Assembly: GCA_024233305.1 (NCBI GenBank) | Contig: JACKPV010000041.1 | Location: forward strand, 1-64,000 | Origin: Verrucomicrobiales bacterium | GTDB lineage: Bacteria > Verrucomicrobiota > Verrucomicrobiia > Limisphaerales > J093 | DNA: 64,000 nucleotides | Direction of reading: 5' to 3' | In this document: positions 15,402 to 25,741 of the stretch, piece by piece | Layout of the letters: each line of letters starts with the position of its first letter | How positions within the stretch are numbered: the stretch's first letter is position 1 | Notes under the pieces: model-generated | Told to the model about the DNA's origin: nothing | Database searches by the model: none | The model's input: the letters and a program-made list of their open reading frames with translations, nothing else | Made by a program: the position numbers and the translations under genes

Positions 15402-18400
15402 TTCCCACCGCGACGCAACATCCGTTGCCGCGAGACGGCACGAGCCAGGAAGGTCGGGTGCCGCCCGCCCTCGATCCGGCGCGGCGTTTGCTCGACGACC
15501 GCGAACTCGAGGCTCTGCTCGGGCAACTGACCGGGTGTTCGCGCCTGTTGATCTACCATGACCTGGGCAATCGGGCGCGCGGCACGTGGGAACCGTTCTT
15601 CGCGCCGCACTTCGCCGTCCGGTTGGCAACCCTGGCGAACACCGGTCCGGCGGAATTCCGTGCGGACGTGGCCCGGCTGAGTCCCGCCCTCACCAGCGGG
15701 ACGGCCACGGATCGGTTGAACGCGACCCGCCGGTTGCTGTTGCTTTGTGCCCGGACCATCGGTGGTCTGGGCCGGGAATGGGAATCGCTGCAACGGACCG
15801 CGTTCGGCCCGGTGTTCTCCCGCAGTCTCTACGGGTTGCTTCGGCCGACCCTGGTCCGGGTGCTGGCGCTGGCAAAGGTGGCGCCGGATGACGACGATGC
15901 GCGTTGGCTCGAGCCCTGGCACGGGTTGTTGCCGGCCGGTTTGTGGCAGCTCGAAGTGGACGGCGTGCCGCCGGCAACCGATCCGCCTGATGCCGCCCAA
16001 TTCCAGCCCGCGCTGGCCCGCGCGCTGACTCAGTTGGCAGAGCAGATCGCCGTGCTGCAAGAGCGCGTGGCCGCTGAGGCGGCCGCGATGCTATCCGGGG
16101 CGCCCCTGACGGACGGTTCGCAACCCCCGCATCTCGGGTTGTTCCTGGCCTGGCTGCGGCTCTTCCGCCACGGGCAGGCGGCGTTGAACGATCTCGTGCG
16201 CCGGCACCTCGAGTTCTACTACCGCTGTGTGCTGCGGATCGCCCCGCGCGCCGCCGTGCCGGACCGCGCCTTTGTGGTGGCCGAACTCGCGAAGAACGCG
16301 GCGGAAATGCGGTTGCCGGAGGGCACGCTTCTGCATGCTGGCAAGGACGCGGCGAAGGCGGCCATCCAGTTCAGTACGGTGCGTGACGTGCAGCTGAATC
16401 GCGCCCGGGTGATCGAGAAGCGCTCGACCTTTCTCGACCGTGCCGCGCATGGCTGCGTCCGGGCGGCGATGGTGGCGGACAGCGCCGATGGTCTGGGGGA
16501 GGCCCTGCCGGATGACAGCCCCGCGTGGCCCGCGTTCGGTCATCCGGGTTTGCCCGCGGGACGATTGGGATTGGCGCTCGCGGCGCCGGTTCTGCGGCTG
16601 ACGGGCGGCACGAAGACCGTGACGCTGACGCTCGGGCTGTCCAATCCGGCGCGCGACACGCTCCGCGAACGCTGCAACGCCGCGCTTCCGGCCGGCGCGC
16701 CGGGCCCGGACGCCACCGGCGAATGGCCGCTGGACGGGTTGTTCACCGTTTCCCTCACCGCGCCGGACGGGTGGTGGACCCCGTCCCCATCGACCGTGCA
16801 GGGGCGATTCGCGCCGGACGCCGAGCCGCCCGCCCTGCGGCTCGCGATCAGCGGCATTCCCGTCGAGCAGACCATCGCGGCGCATGTGGCGGAGACCCAT
16901 CAACGGGCTTATCGGACGCCCTGGCCCGTCCTCGAGCTGACCCGGAACCCGCCCACGGCGGCCCAGCCGGGCAGTCTGCTGGACGGCCTGCAACTCGTCT
17001 CGGCCAGCATTGAATGCCAGGTGACGGGCGACACGCACCTGGTGGTGGCCAACGATGCCGGCGCCGTGGATGCGGCCAAACCGTTCCCGGCTTTCGGCGC
17101 GGGTCCGTCGGTCAATTCAAGCCTCTACGTCGGCAGCCCTGAAATCTTCGCAAAGCAGCTCACCGCCTTGCGGCTCAAGCCGGAATGGAAGAACCTGCCC
17201 ACCGACCTCACCGGCCACTTCGCCGATTACGCGACCCACACCAAGCAAGCTGCGACCTTTCGCCTGGACGTGGGCTACCTCGAGGGCGGGGCGTGGAAGC
17301 CCCTCGCAAAGACCGGCCAGCTCGCGCTGGAAAGTCCGCTTTGGTCGCTCGATCCGGCCGACCTCGAACGCTTCCCGGCGGCCCCGGATTTGCCGGAGTT
17401 CACCGGCCTTGAGAGCGGATTGTCCCGCGGCTTTGTCCGGCTCCGCTTGACGTCCCCGGCATTCGCGTTCGGTCATGCGGAGTACGGAAACCTGGTCGCG
17501 TACAAGGTCGCCGAAGCGATCAAGAACAACGCGTTGCCAACCCTGCCGCCGCCGCCGCTGTCGCCCGCGTTGCTCCGGTTGGAGGCGGCCTACACCGCGC
17601 GGGAAGGCCGCGACCTGAGCGTGGCCAAACGGACGGCCGACACCCTGGCCTTGTTCCACGTCGAGCCCCACGGGGAATGGGAGGTCGCCGCAAGCGCCCC
17701 GACGGTCCTGCCCTCCCCCCCGGCCGACGGGACCTTCCACCTCGGAATCGAGAACCTTGCGGGAGGGCAGGAAGTGGCGTTGTTGTTCCACCTCGCCGAC
17801 GGCAGCGGGAATCCGTTCGTCGGGTACCCCGCGATCGTCTGGGAATACCTGGCCGACGACACCTGGCTCGAGGTGCCGTCCAACCTGCGGGTCAGCGACA
17901 GCACCCACACCTTGCGCCGGACCGGCGTGGCGGTGTTCGGCATTCCGGCGGCCGCAACCACCGATCACACCCGCATGCCCTCCGGACGGATCTGGTTGCG
18001 GGCGACGGCGACCGGCGCCATCGATGCCCTCAACCGCGCTTACGCCGTGACCGCGCAAGCCGTCGAAGCCGTATTCGTCCCGCAGCCCGCCAACGACCTG
18101 TCCCGGTTGGAGGACCCGTTGCCGGCGGGAAGCGTCGCGCGGCTGGCGGTCGCGCAACCGACGATCAAGAAGGTGCTCCAACCGCTGCCGTCGACGGGCG
18201 GACGGACGGCCGAGCAGGGAACCGCCTACTACCGTCGGGTGAGCGAACGCCTGCGGCATCGACGACGCGCCGTGGCCTCGTGGGATTATGAGCGTTTGCT
18301 GCTCGAGGCCTTCCCCGCGCTGCACAAGGTCAAATGCATTCCGCACACATCTCCGGACGCCCCGGATTCCGCGCTCGCGCCCGGTCACGTCACGGTGGTG

Positions 18401-18880
18401 CTGGTGCCCGTCCTTACCGCCGACGCCTTCGATCGCCGCCGCCCCGCCGCCAGTCAGGATCTCCTGGCCGAGGTCCGGAAGTTCCTTGCGAACCTTGTGT
18501 CCGCGCACGTCCGGTTGCACGTGGTGAACGCGGCCTACGAGGAAGTGAAAGTGGAGGCTACGCTGGTCTTGCGTGCCGGCCGGACGGACACCGGTTTTTA
18601 TGAGATGCAGGCGGCTGCCGAGGTTACCGGCTGGCTCACGCCCTGGGTCTCGGGTGTGCAACCGGCTCCATCATTCGATGCCGGTCTTTACCCCTCCGCC
18701 ATCCTGAACTTCCTCGAGGAACGCGACTACGTGGATTACGTCGCCGGATTCCACGTGCGCCATCTGCGTGGGTCGACGCTGGTGGCCCTGGATCCGGCGA
18801 AGCTGGAGCCCACCACCGAGCGATCCTTGCTCACCTCGGCGGCCACTCACGAATTTGCCGTCCTTCCGCCCGCGCCATGA
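15398..18880 (+). CDS. Large baseplate J-type protein (Afp11/Pvc11 type)
   Basis: A 1160-residue baseplate wedge component, the counterpart of Afp11/T4 gp6. The middle and C-terminal parts have the baseplate-J pattern. There is a segment GTAYYRRVSERLRHRRRAVASWDYERLLLEAFP (about residue 945-977; given in pieces, key motifs RLRHR and SWDYERLLL). It is followed by PHTSPDAPDSALAPGHVTVV and a C-terminal YVAGFHVRHL strand. The N-terminal 350 residues are helical, with YYRCVLRIAPR before an FVVAELAKNAAEMRLPEGT start of the J-like part. Coupled by ATGA overlaps to both neighbours. Confidence 0.87.
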   Translation: MIPTATQHPLPRDGTSQEGRVPPALDPARRLLDDRELEALLGQLTGCSRLLIYHDLGNRARGTWEPFFAPHFAVRLATLANTGPAEFRADVARLSPALTSGTATDRLNATRRLLLLCARTIGGLGREWESLQRTAFGPVFSRSLYGLLRPTLVRVLALAKVAPDDDDARWLEPWHGLLPAGLWQLEVDGVPPATDPPDAAQFQPALARALTQLAEQIAVLQERVAAEAAAMLSGAPLTDGSQPPHLGLFLAWLRLFRHGQAALNDLVRRHLEFYYRCVLRIAPRAAVPDRAFVVAELAKNAAEMRLPEGTLLHAGKDAAKAAIQFSTVRDVQLNRARVIEKRSTFLDRAAHGCVRAAMVADSADGLGEALPDDSPAWPAFGHPGLPAGRLGLALAAPVLRLTGGTKTVTLTLGLSNPARDTLRERCNAALPAGAPGPDATGEWPLDGLFTVSLTAPDGWWTPSPSTVQGRFAPDAEPPALRLAISGIPVEQTIAAHVAETHQRAYRTPWPVLELTRNPPTAAQPGSLLDGLQLVSASIECQVTGDTHLVVANDAGAVDAAKPFPAFGAGPSVNSSLYVGSPEIFAKQLTALRLKPEWKNLPTDLTGHFADYATHTKQAATFRLDVGYLEGGAWKPLAKTGQLALESPLWSLDPADLERFPAAPDLPEFTGLESGLSRGFVRLRLTSPAFAFGHAEYGNLVAYKVAEAIKNNALPTLPPPPLSPALLRLEAAYTAREGRDLSVAKRTADTLALFHVEPHGEWEVAASAPTVLPSPPADGTFHLGIENLAGGQEVALLFHLADGSGNPFVGYPAIVWEYLADDTWLEVPSNLRVSDSTHTLRRTGVAVFGIPAAATTDHTRMPSGRIWLRATATGAIDALNRAYAVTAQAVEAVFVPQPANDLSRLEDPLPAGSVARLAVAQPTIKKVLQPLPSTGGRTAEQGTAYYRRVSERLRHRRRAVASWDYERLLLEAFPALHKVKCIPHTSPDAPDSALAPGHVTVVLVPVLTADAFDRRRPAASQDLLAEVRKFLANLVSAHVRLHVVNAAYEEVKVEATLVLRAGRTDTGFYEMQAAAEVTGWLTPWVSGVQPAPSFDAGLYPSAILNFLEERDYVDYVAGFHVRHLRGSTLVALDPAKLEPTTERSLLTSAATHEFAVLPPAP

Positions 18881-21438
18881 ACCCGTCCCGATTCCAGTGT
18901 GACTGCGCGTCGAAACCCGGCCTGGATTACGCCGGGCTGCGCGCGGAACTACTGGAGTGGATTCGCGGGTATTCGGGCGGCACGTGGACGGACCACAACC
19001 TGCACGATCCCGGCATCACGCTCGGCGAGCACTTGTGCTTCGGCCTGACGGACCTGCAACACGTGGCCGGTCTGCCCATGGCGGATTTACTCAAGCCGCC
19101 GGAACACCGCCCGGCCCCGGCGTCCCCGAACTTTCCCGCTCACCGCATCCTGCCCTGCCGCGCGCTCACCCTGCGCGACTACCGCAAGCTGCTGCTCGAC
19201 GAGGATGGCGTGCGCAACGCGTGGGTGCAGGTGGCCGGCGCCCCCCAACCCTCCGTTTACGTCGATGAGGATCGGGGCGAACTCACGCTGGCGGAGCCGG
19301 CGCGCGGATGCCGCCTGCCACTGCGGGGTTTCTACGCCGCGCAGGTCGAGTTCGACGACTCGGTTCCGGCCGCCGAACAACCGGCCCGCCTCGACGTGTT
19401 GCGCACGTGCTTGCAGGCCCACCGCAACCTCGCCGAGGAGTTCCTCACCGTCGAGGCGGTGCGCCCCGAGGAGGTCGCGGTTTGCGCGGAAATCCGCGTG
19501 ACCGGGGACGCCGATCTCGACGAGGTCGCCGCCCGGGCGTTTTATGCCCTGGAACAACATGTGGCGCCGTCCGTGCGATTCCGCTCGCTCGAGGAGGAAC
19601 TGACCCGGGGCACGCCGACGGAAGCGTTGTTCGAGGGGCCGTTGCTGCGGCACGGCTTCATTGACGATGCCGAGCTGGAAGCGGCGGAACGTCCGACCGA
19701 GGTGCGGGCCTCGGACCTGGTACAGGTGCTGATGGATGTGGCGGGGGTGGTCGCGGTGAGCCGGTTGATCCTGACGAGTTACCGCGACGGCGTGGTGGCG
19801 CAGGAAGGGGAACGCTGGGTGCTCCCGCTGGATCCGGCCCGTGCCGCCCGGCTGGCCGTTGATCGCAGCCGCTTGCTGTTCTTCAAACGCGAACTCCCCT
19901 TCCTGGCCTCCCCGGCCAGGGTCCGGCAGCGCCTTGCGGAACTGCGCGCGGTCAACGGGGGGCAACGCCATCCGCCCGCCGTGGCGCGCCTTCCCGAGCC
20001 GCCCGGAAGACGGCGCGAGATCGATGCGTTCGAGACGCTGTTGAACCTGCTCCCGTTGAACTACGGCGTCGGACCGGCGGGGCTTTCCCCGGATGCTCCC
20101 GCCGAACGTCAGGCGCAGGCCCGCCAGCTCAAGGCCTTCTTCCTGCTCGCCGAACTCCTGCTGTCCGGCCAGCGCGAGCAAATCGCCCGCCTGCCCGAGT
20201 TGCTCGGACTGGGCTTCGACGCGCCGGTGCTTTCGTCCGCGCCGCCTGCGAAGCTGCGCGGCTTTGCGGACGTGGCCGGCCGGGACGAGGCGGGTTTTGC
20301 GACGCGGGCCCGCGAAGTGATCGAGCCGGAAAGCGAGCGTGTGCGGCGACGGAGCGCCATCGTCGATCATCTGCTGGCGCGATTGGCGGAACCCTACGAT
20401 CCCTATGTGCTGCTGACCGCCCGGCGGGCCAATGCGCCGGATCCCGCCGCCTTGCTGGCCGACAAGCTGCGCCTGATCCGGGCTCTGCCCGAACTCGCCC
20501 GTGACCGCGCCGCGGCCATCGATCTGACCCGCGATCCCGCCGCGCGCGACAATCTCTCCGGCCTCGAGCACAAGCTGCACACGCTGCTGGGCACGGCGCC
20601 TTCGCTCGCAGGCGCGCTCGAAGTCTACGACGAAGCCGATCAGGATGGACGGGTGGAGTGGCGCTTTCGGATCCGGCAACCCGGCGGGAAGATCCTCCTG
20701 AGTTCGAGCCGGCATTATCTGACCCGGGACGAGGCGGAGGACGAGATCGAGGCGGTTGCGCGCAACGGCACCCTCGCGGAACGCTACCGGCCGGAAACGG
20801 ATCGCGGTGGCCGCTTCTATTTCAACCTCGTGGACGAAACCGGCGCGATCATCGCCCGGCGGATCGAGTTCTTCGGCGCTGAAGCCGAACGCGACGAAGC
20901 CATCGCCGCGTGTGTCCGGTTCCTTGCTGGGCTGCCGCCGAAGCTCGAGTTCTACGTGCTTGAGCACCTCCTGTTGCGCCCGCGTCCGGGCAGCGTCCGG
21001 TTGCTGCCCCTCTGTCATCCGTCGGAGACCGTTTCGGTGACGTGTCCCTGTGACGATCCCTATTCCTTCCGGGTGACGTTGGTGCTGCCGGCCTGGCCAG
21101 CGCGGTTGCGGGGGATCTACTTCCGCGCCCATTTCGAGCGGCTCGTGCGCGAACTGCTTCCGGCCCACCTTTTCGCGAAGATCTGCTGGGTCAGCGAGGA
21201 ACAGATGCGGGCCTTCCGCAGGGCCTGGCGGACCTGGCGGTTGGAACTCGCCGCCGAACTCGCCGAGCGGCCGCACTCGCTGCCCGAAGCCCAGGACGCG
21301 CTGGTCGCCGTCTGGCTCGAGCTCCGCAGTCTCTTTCCCCCGGCCACCCTGCACGATTGTGTGGACGGTAATGATGAAAACCCTGTCGTCCTCGACCAAA
21401 CCACGTTGGGGACGCTCACCGAGGACGTCCCCTCATGA
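18877..21438 (+). CDS. Second baseplate J-like protein (Afp12/Pvc12 type)
   Basis: An 853-residue protein of the injection-system baseplate, probably the partner of the previous gene in the wedge heterodimer. The start has the J-family pattern WTDHNLHDPGITLGEHLCFG with LTDLQ. RALTLRDYRKLLLDEDGVRNAW (key part LRDYRKLLLDEDGV, about residue 95) corresponds to the conserved 'DFERL' helix. The C-terminal half contains FYVLEHLLLRPRPGSV and a final region YFRAHFERLVRELLPAHL, typical of these proteins. No catalytic domain is evident. ATGA overlaps at both ends. Confidence 0.87.
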   Translation: MNPSRFQCDCASKPGLDYAGLRAELLEWIRGYSGGTWTDHNLHDPGITLGEHLCFGLTDLQHVAGLPMADLLKPPEHRPAPASPNFPAHRILPCRALTLRDYRKLLLDEDGVRNAWVQVAGAPQPSVYVDEDRGELTLAEPARGCRLPLRGFYAAQVEFDDSVPAAEQPARLDVLRTCLQAHRNLAEEFLTVEAVRPEEVAVCAEIRVTGDADLDEVAARAFYALEQHVAPSVRFRSLEEELTRGTPTEALFEGPLLRHGFIDDAELEAAERPTEVRASDLVQVLMDVAGVVAVSRLILTSYRDGVVAQEGERWVLPLDPARAARLAVDRSRLLFFKRELPFLASPARVRQRLAELRAVNGGQRHPPAVARLPEPPGRRREIDAFETLLNLLPLNYGVGPAGLSPDAPAERQAQARQLKAFFLLAELLLSGQREQIARLPELLGLGFDAPVLSSAPPAKLRGFADVAGRDEAGFATRAREVIEPESERVRRRSAIVDHLLARLAEPYDPYVLLTARRANAPDPAALLADKLRLIRALPELARDRAAAIDLTRDPAARDNLSGLEHKLHTLLGTAPSLAGALEVYDEADQDGRVEWRFRIRQPGGKILLSSSRHYLTRDEAEDEIEAVARNGTLAERYRPETDRGGRFYFNLVDETGAIIARRIEFFGAEAERDEAIAACVRFLAGLPPKLEFYVLEHLLLRPRPGSVRLLPLCHPSETVSVTCPCDDPYSFRVTLVLPAWPARLRGIYFRAHFERLVRELLPAHLFAKICWVSEEQMRAFRRAWRTWRLELAAELAERPHSLPEAQDALVAVWLELRSLFPPATLHDCVDGNDENPVVLDQTTLGTLTEDVPS

Positions 21439-24400
21439 CACCCCGTTTCCGTTATCCCCGGTTCGAGGAGAACCAGGTGCTTTCTTATCAGCACCTGAAC
21501 CAGCTCACCGATTTCCTGGAGGGCGAGGACCGGCTTGCGCGCCGGGCCCTGCTCGGCGCCGGCGTGGCCTGCGGCCTGGATATCGAGCACTTCCCGGTCC
21601 AGGGCCTCACCCTCCGGCGCGGCGTGGCGCTGACCACCGCGGGTTTCCTCTGTCAGATTGAGGAAGACCTGCGTTTCATCGGCGCCGCAGACTACCGCGA
21701 TCCAGCGGCCTATGCGCCCTTCCTCACCGGGGGCGGCGCCGCCCAGATCGCGCTCTGGGAACTGCTTGAAACTGCCTCCGCCGGCTCGCGCGCCGTCGTT
21801 TCCCTGACGGACGCCGACAGCGCGGCGTTCCTGGCAGACAAGGCGGCGCTGCTCTACCTCGAACGTACGACCGCTGATCTCGACACCTGCACCGACAATC
21901 ATTGCATCAACCAGGGACAGGAACGACGCGGCGTCTGGCGGGTGCTGCTCGGTCTTCGGGACGAACTCACCGCCCTGCGCGAGAAGGCCCTGAACGACGA
22001 TGCGGTGGAGCCGGCGTGGGACCTGGAGGACCTTCGGCCCGAACGGTTGCTGTTGCGCCCGGCCGACACGTTGAGTCACCCGGCCCTGTCCGAGCGCGGC
22101 CTGGATTTCATGCGGGATTCCCGGGACCGATTGCTGGCGTCGGTGCAGGCGGCCGGCGCGCTGTTCGGCGGGCGGCTGGGCATTCCGGCCACGACGACGT
22201 CCGCGGCCTTGAACGCGTTGGCAGTGGATTTCGATGCCTGGCTCGCCGGCCTGCGCGCGGGCGGGCGCATCGGCTGGCAGCACGGTCTGGATCACCTCCG
22301 CCATCTTTACCGGGCCTGGTCGGACTTTGTGGAAGCCGCCTTCGCCTGGGAAAGTGAAGTGCCTCCGCCGGCCGAGCGTTTTCCGTTGCATGCGCTGCTC
22401 GGAATGATCCCGACCCGCCGGCGCGGGGAGCCCGACTTCCTGCGTCACCGCTTCGTTCCCACCCCGCTGCCGGCCCATGGGGGACGGGACCGCAGCCTGC
22501 TGGAGCATCGTTACCGAAGGCTGCTGACGTTGTGCGCGGCCTTCCAGATTCCGGCCGGGCGCGGCGTGCGCATCACTCCTGGCGGCGCGGTCGCCGGAAC
22601 CCTCGAGGCACAGGCCGTGCCGTTCTACTACGACCCGGTTCCGGCCCTGACCTGGTGGAACGTGGAAGCCACCCGGCGGCAAAGGGAACGCCGGTTGCCC
22701 TGCTATCATCGCGAAGTCCTGTTGAACCGGCCGGAAATCAGGGATCCATTGCGGTTTCCGTCCGATGCGTGGGCGTTCTACCGCATCGAAGGACATCAGG
22801 GACGGACGCGACGTCAGGTTGAGCAAAGCCTCGCCGCTCTGCGGCGGCAGTACCAACTCCCGTTCCAAGTGGTCAGTGTGACTCTCGGCGCGGAGGAGGA
22901 AGAGGCCACGCATTGCCTTTGCGAGCTGGAGAAGATCAAGGTGCTCCACCGGGTCAGCGCCGACGAAATGCGCTGCCACCTGGCGCGGTTGCTCGGTTTT
23001 CTCGGCAGCCTGCTCAAACCCGCCGCCGCCGCCACCTCCGTGTTCGACCGCATCACGCTCGCCGACGGCACGGTCAAGCTGGCGTTCGACCTGCAGAAGG
23101 CGGATTTTCTGACCTTCGGCGTCGGGGCGCAGGCCGACCTCGCGGGCGGGTTGCGCGCGGTGGCGCCCGCCGCCTCCGATGCGACCAACACCTTCGCCCG
23201 CGCGGCAGCCGCCGCGACCGCAGGGGCGGGCGACCTGCGGACGGTCAAGCTCGACAACCTGGAGCTGAGCTATGCCGTCGTCTCGCAGGCGCTGTATCCG
23301 CACCTCACGCCGGAGGTGCTGGTCAACAGCCTGGCGCGCGAATTGATGGGACGGCTCACCGAGGCGGACGGCCGCCTGGACGCTGCCGTCGAGGGGTTCA
23401 ATGCCGACCTGTTCAACGAGACCATCCAGGCGGCGCGCACCAAGGCCACCGACCTGACCGGCGCCCTGGCGGGTCTTTCGGACGACGTGGAAGCCGAGGT
23501 GTTGAAGCAGCGCGGGCAGTTGAGCCAGGAGTTGTTGTTGTTCCTCGCCAACTGTGTGCCCACGCGCATCGCGCAGGTGGCCTCCTTGTTCGCGCAGGCC
23601 CTCGAACGGTTGCGGGCGACGCCCACGCTGGCGACGTTCCTGCGCCAGCACCCCGGTCTGGAACACCTCGGCGGGGTGCCGAAAGGAGGCACGTTCGTGC
23701 TGGTCTGCGGCCGTCCCGAGTCGAACGCCGCGGAAGCCGACGGAGTGGCCGTTGACGCTTTCGGTGGGTTCGCGGAAACCGGCCGCCTGGACGCCATCCT
23801 TACCGGCGCGACCAACAGCGCGACCACGTTCGGGAAAGCCACCTCGCGAATGACGGCTTCGTCCGGGGCGGCGTTCGTCAATCCGGCCACCGAAAACCTG
23901 CTGCTCAAAAGCTATGGCTACTATCAGGCGTCACCGGGAGCGAACGTGCTGATCGAGAAACTCACCGGCGGCGCCAACCTTTCGGAGGCCGACAAAACAC
24001 TGCTCGCCGGCAGCTATACACCGGCCGCCGGCGGCATCGGCGCGGCCTCGATTGACCTCGAAGCCATCTACGATCGCCTCCGCAGGTTCTTCGGCGACAC
24101 GTTGGAAACGGAACCGGATCTGGTGCTCGCCGACTTCTGTCTGCCCTACCTCTGCTGTGCCGAATGCGCGGGCAACCCGACCGTCGTGCTGCCGTCACCT
24201 CCCGCCAGCCTGACGCTGCCGGCCGCGGACTTCTGCGCCGACGATCCCGGGCCCTACCCGTTTACCGCGCAGCCAGCCGGCGGCCTGGTCACGGGGCCGG
24301 GCGTGGTGGCCCTGGACGGGGGGGCTTATGGCTTCCGTCCGGCGGACGTTTCCCCGGACGAAATCGTCGACGGACGACTGACGTTCACCTACCGGATCGG

Positions 24401-25724
24401 CGACGACACCACGGTCCGCTTGACGGTCCGACTGGTGGCGCCGCCCATTGTCCGTTTCGAGGCATCCGGGCCCGACGCCGTCGAAGGGGGGTGGACAGTC
24501 GCCTTTCGGAACCTGACGGAACTGATCGCGGGCGACGAATGCGAATGGACTCTCGGCGATGGGGCAACCTCGACGGCGCCTAATCCAACCCATGTCTACA
24601 CCGCGCCGGGCGACTACGAAGTCGGGCTGCGGGTCATCCGTGGACCTTGCGTCCGTACGGCGGAGGGGGTGACCGTGTCGATCCTCGAGGTCCGGGAACC
24701 GCCCGCGCTCACCATCGAACCGCAGGTCTTTTGCGCCGACGACCCGCGGCCCCATGCGGTGCAGGCCACGCCGGACGGGGGAAGATTGCTGGTGAACGGA
24801 CAGCGCGTGGACGGTTTGTTGTTCGTTCCGGCTGATGCGGGTGGGAGCGGTCCGGTGGAACTCCGCTATCAACTTGCCGACGGACGCAGTGACGCGCTGG
24901 AGGTCACCCTGGTGGCGCCGCCGGAACCTCGATTCACCCGGGAAATCCTCGGCCATCGCGGACGCGCGGTGGTGGTTCGCTTTACCAATCAGACGTCCGG
25001 CGGACGCGAACGCGTGCTCTGGCGTTTCGGCGACGGGGCGACCGACTCCTCGCCGCTGCCGCAGGTCGTGCATGAGTACGCGCCGGGCGACTATCAGGTC
25101 GTACTCGAGGTCGAGCGCCCGCCGTGTCCGGCGGCCACCGTGGAGCAACGCCTGGACCTGCGGGAGTACGTCCCGCCAACGCCCGTCTTCGAGTTCGATG
25201 CCGGACGATGGGAGGAACTGGCCGCCGGCCCGTGGCTCGAGGCGGTTGCCGGCGATGCCGCTCCCGGACTGGTGGAGGGCGCTTCCACGCTGCTGAACGC
25301 GGCGACCACCGTGACCCAGGACGCGGCGGCCCGGGAAAGCCTCGAGACCGCTGCCGGCGAGAAACGGCTGGGAGCAGCAGCGGGGCCGTTCCTGCAGGAA
25401 CTGGCGCCCGTGCTGCTCGAGCGCGCCGCCGGGGCGCCTCCCGAAATCGTCGACCAGCTCTGGAACTTCACCCAGATCCCGCTCGCAGCCACGGTGTATC
25501 TGGCGGCCGTCAGGCAGAAGGACCTCGCCCGGACCGGGCCGCTCGCCCGCGGGCTGACCTTCGCCGGCGCGGAACTCCTGCCGGAACTCGCCGGTCGCGA
25601 TCACGGTCGCCGGTTGAAATTCACCCCCGCGCTCGAAGCCCTGTTGACGGCCGCTGGGGCGGACTTCAGCAAACCGGTGGTTCAGGAACTCGCGATCCGG
25701 ATCCGCGAGGTCTATACGGGATGA
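21435..25724 (+). CDS. Giant PKD-domain eCIS structural protein
   Basis: A 1429-residue protein in the injection-system operon. The N-terminal 800 residues (start FRYPRFEENQVLSYQHLNQL) match the conserved large protein that follows the two baseplate-J genes in many non-Afp eCIS loci; its exact role is not established. The C-terminal third holds two tandem units. Each unit has a short module containing FCADDP (about residues 929 and 1094) followed by a PKD domain: EWTLGDGATSTAPNPTHVY (about 1035) and LWRFGDGATDSSPLPQVVHEY (about 1192). The last 180 residues are helical. PKD domains are common in adhesive surface proteins, so the C-terminus may project outward and help recognise targets, in place of a separate tail fibre gene. 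No separate fibre gene is recognised in this locus. Confidence 0.8.
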   Translation: MTPRFRYPRFEENQVLSYQHLNQLTDFLEGEDRLARRALLGAGVACGLDIEHFPVQGLTLRRGVALTTAGFLCQIEEDLRFIGAADYRDPAAYAPFLTGGGAAQIALWELLETASAGSRAVVSLTDADSAAFLADKAALLYLERTTADLDTCTDNHCINQGQERRGVWRVLLGLRDELTALREKALNDDAVEPAWDLEDLRPERLLLRPADTLSHPALSERGLDFMRDSRDRLLASVQAAGALFGGRLGIPATTTSAALNALAVDFDAWLAGLRAGGRIGWQHGLDHLRHLYRAWSDFVEAAFAWESEVPPPAERFPLHALLGMIPTRRRGEPDFLRHRFVPTPLPAHGGRDRSLLEHRYRRLLTLCAAFQIPAGRGVRITPGGAVAGTLEAQAVPFYYDPVPALTWWNVEATRRQRERRLPCYHREVLLNRPEIRDPLRFPSDAWAFYRIEGHQGRTRRQVEQSLAALRRQYQLPFQVVSVTLGAEEEEATHCLCELEKIKVLHRVSADEMRCHLARLLGFLGSLLKPAAAATSVFDRITLADGTVKLAFDLQKADFLTFGVGAQADLAGGLRAVAPAASDATNTFARAAAAATAGAGDLRTVKLDNLELSYAVVSQALYPHLTPEVLVNSLARELMGRLTEADGRLDAAVEGFNADLFNETIQAARTKATDLTGALAGLSDDVEAEVLKQRGQLSQELLLFLANCVPTRIAQVASLFAQALERLRATPTLATFLRQHPGLEHLGGVPKGGTFVLVCGRPESNAAEADGVAVDAFGGFAETGRLDAILTGATNSATTFGKATSRMTASSGAAFVNPATENLLLKSYGYYQASPGANVLIEKLTGGANLSEADKTLLAGSYTPAAGGIGAASIDLEAIYDRLRRFFGDTLETEPDLVLADFCLPYLCCAECAGNPTVVLPSPPASLTLPAADFCADDPGPYPFTAQPAGGLVTGPGVVALDGGAYGFRPADVSPDEIVDGRLTFTYRIGDDTTVRLTVRLVAPPIVRFEASGPDAVEGGWTVAFRNLTELIAGDECEWTLGDGATSTAPNPTHVYTAPGDYEVGLRVIRGPCVRTAEGVTVSILEVREPPALTIEPQVFCADDPRPHAVQATPDGGRLLVNGQRVDGLLFVPADAGGSGPVELRYQLADGRSDALEVTLVAPPEPRFTREILGHRGRAVVVRFTNQTSGGRERVLWRFGDGATDSSPLPQVVHEYAPGDYQVVLEVERPPCPAATVEQRLDLREYVPPTPVFEFDAGRWEELAAGPWLEAVAGDAAPGLVEGASTLLNAATTVTQDAAARESLETAAGEKRLGAAAGPFLQELAPVLLERAAGAPPEIVDQLWNFTQIPLAATVYLAAVRQKDLARTGPLARGLTFAGAELLPELAGRDHGRRLKFTPALEALLTAAGADFSKPVVQELAIRIREVYTG

Positions 25725-25741
25725 TCATGCCGTGACCGAAC

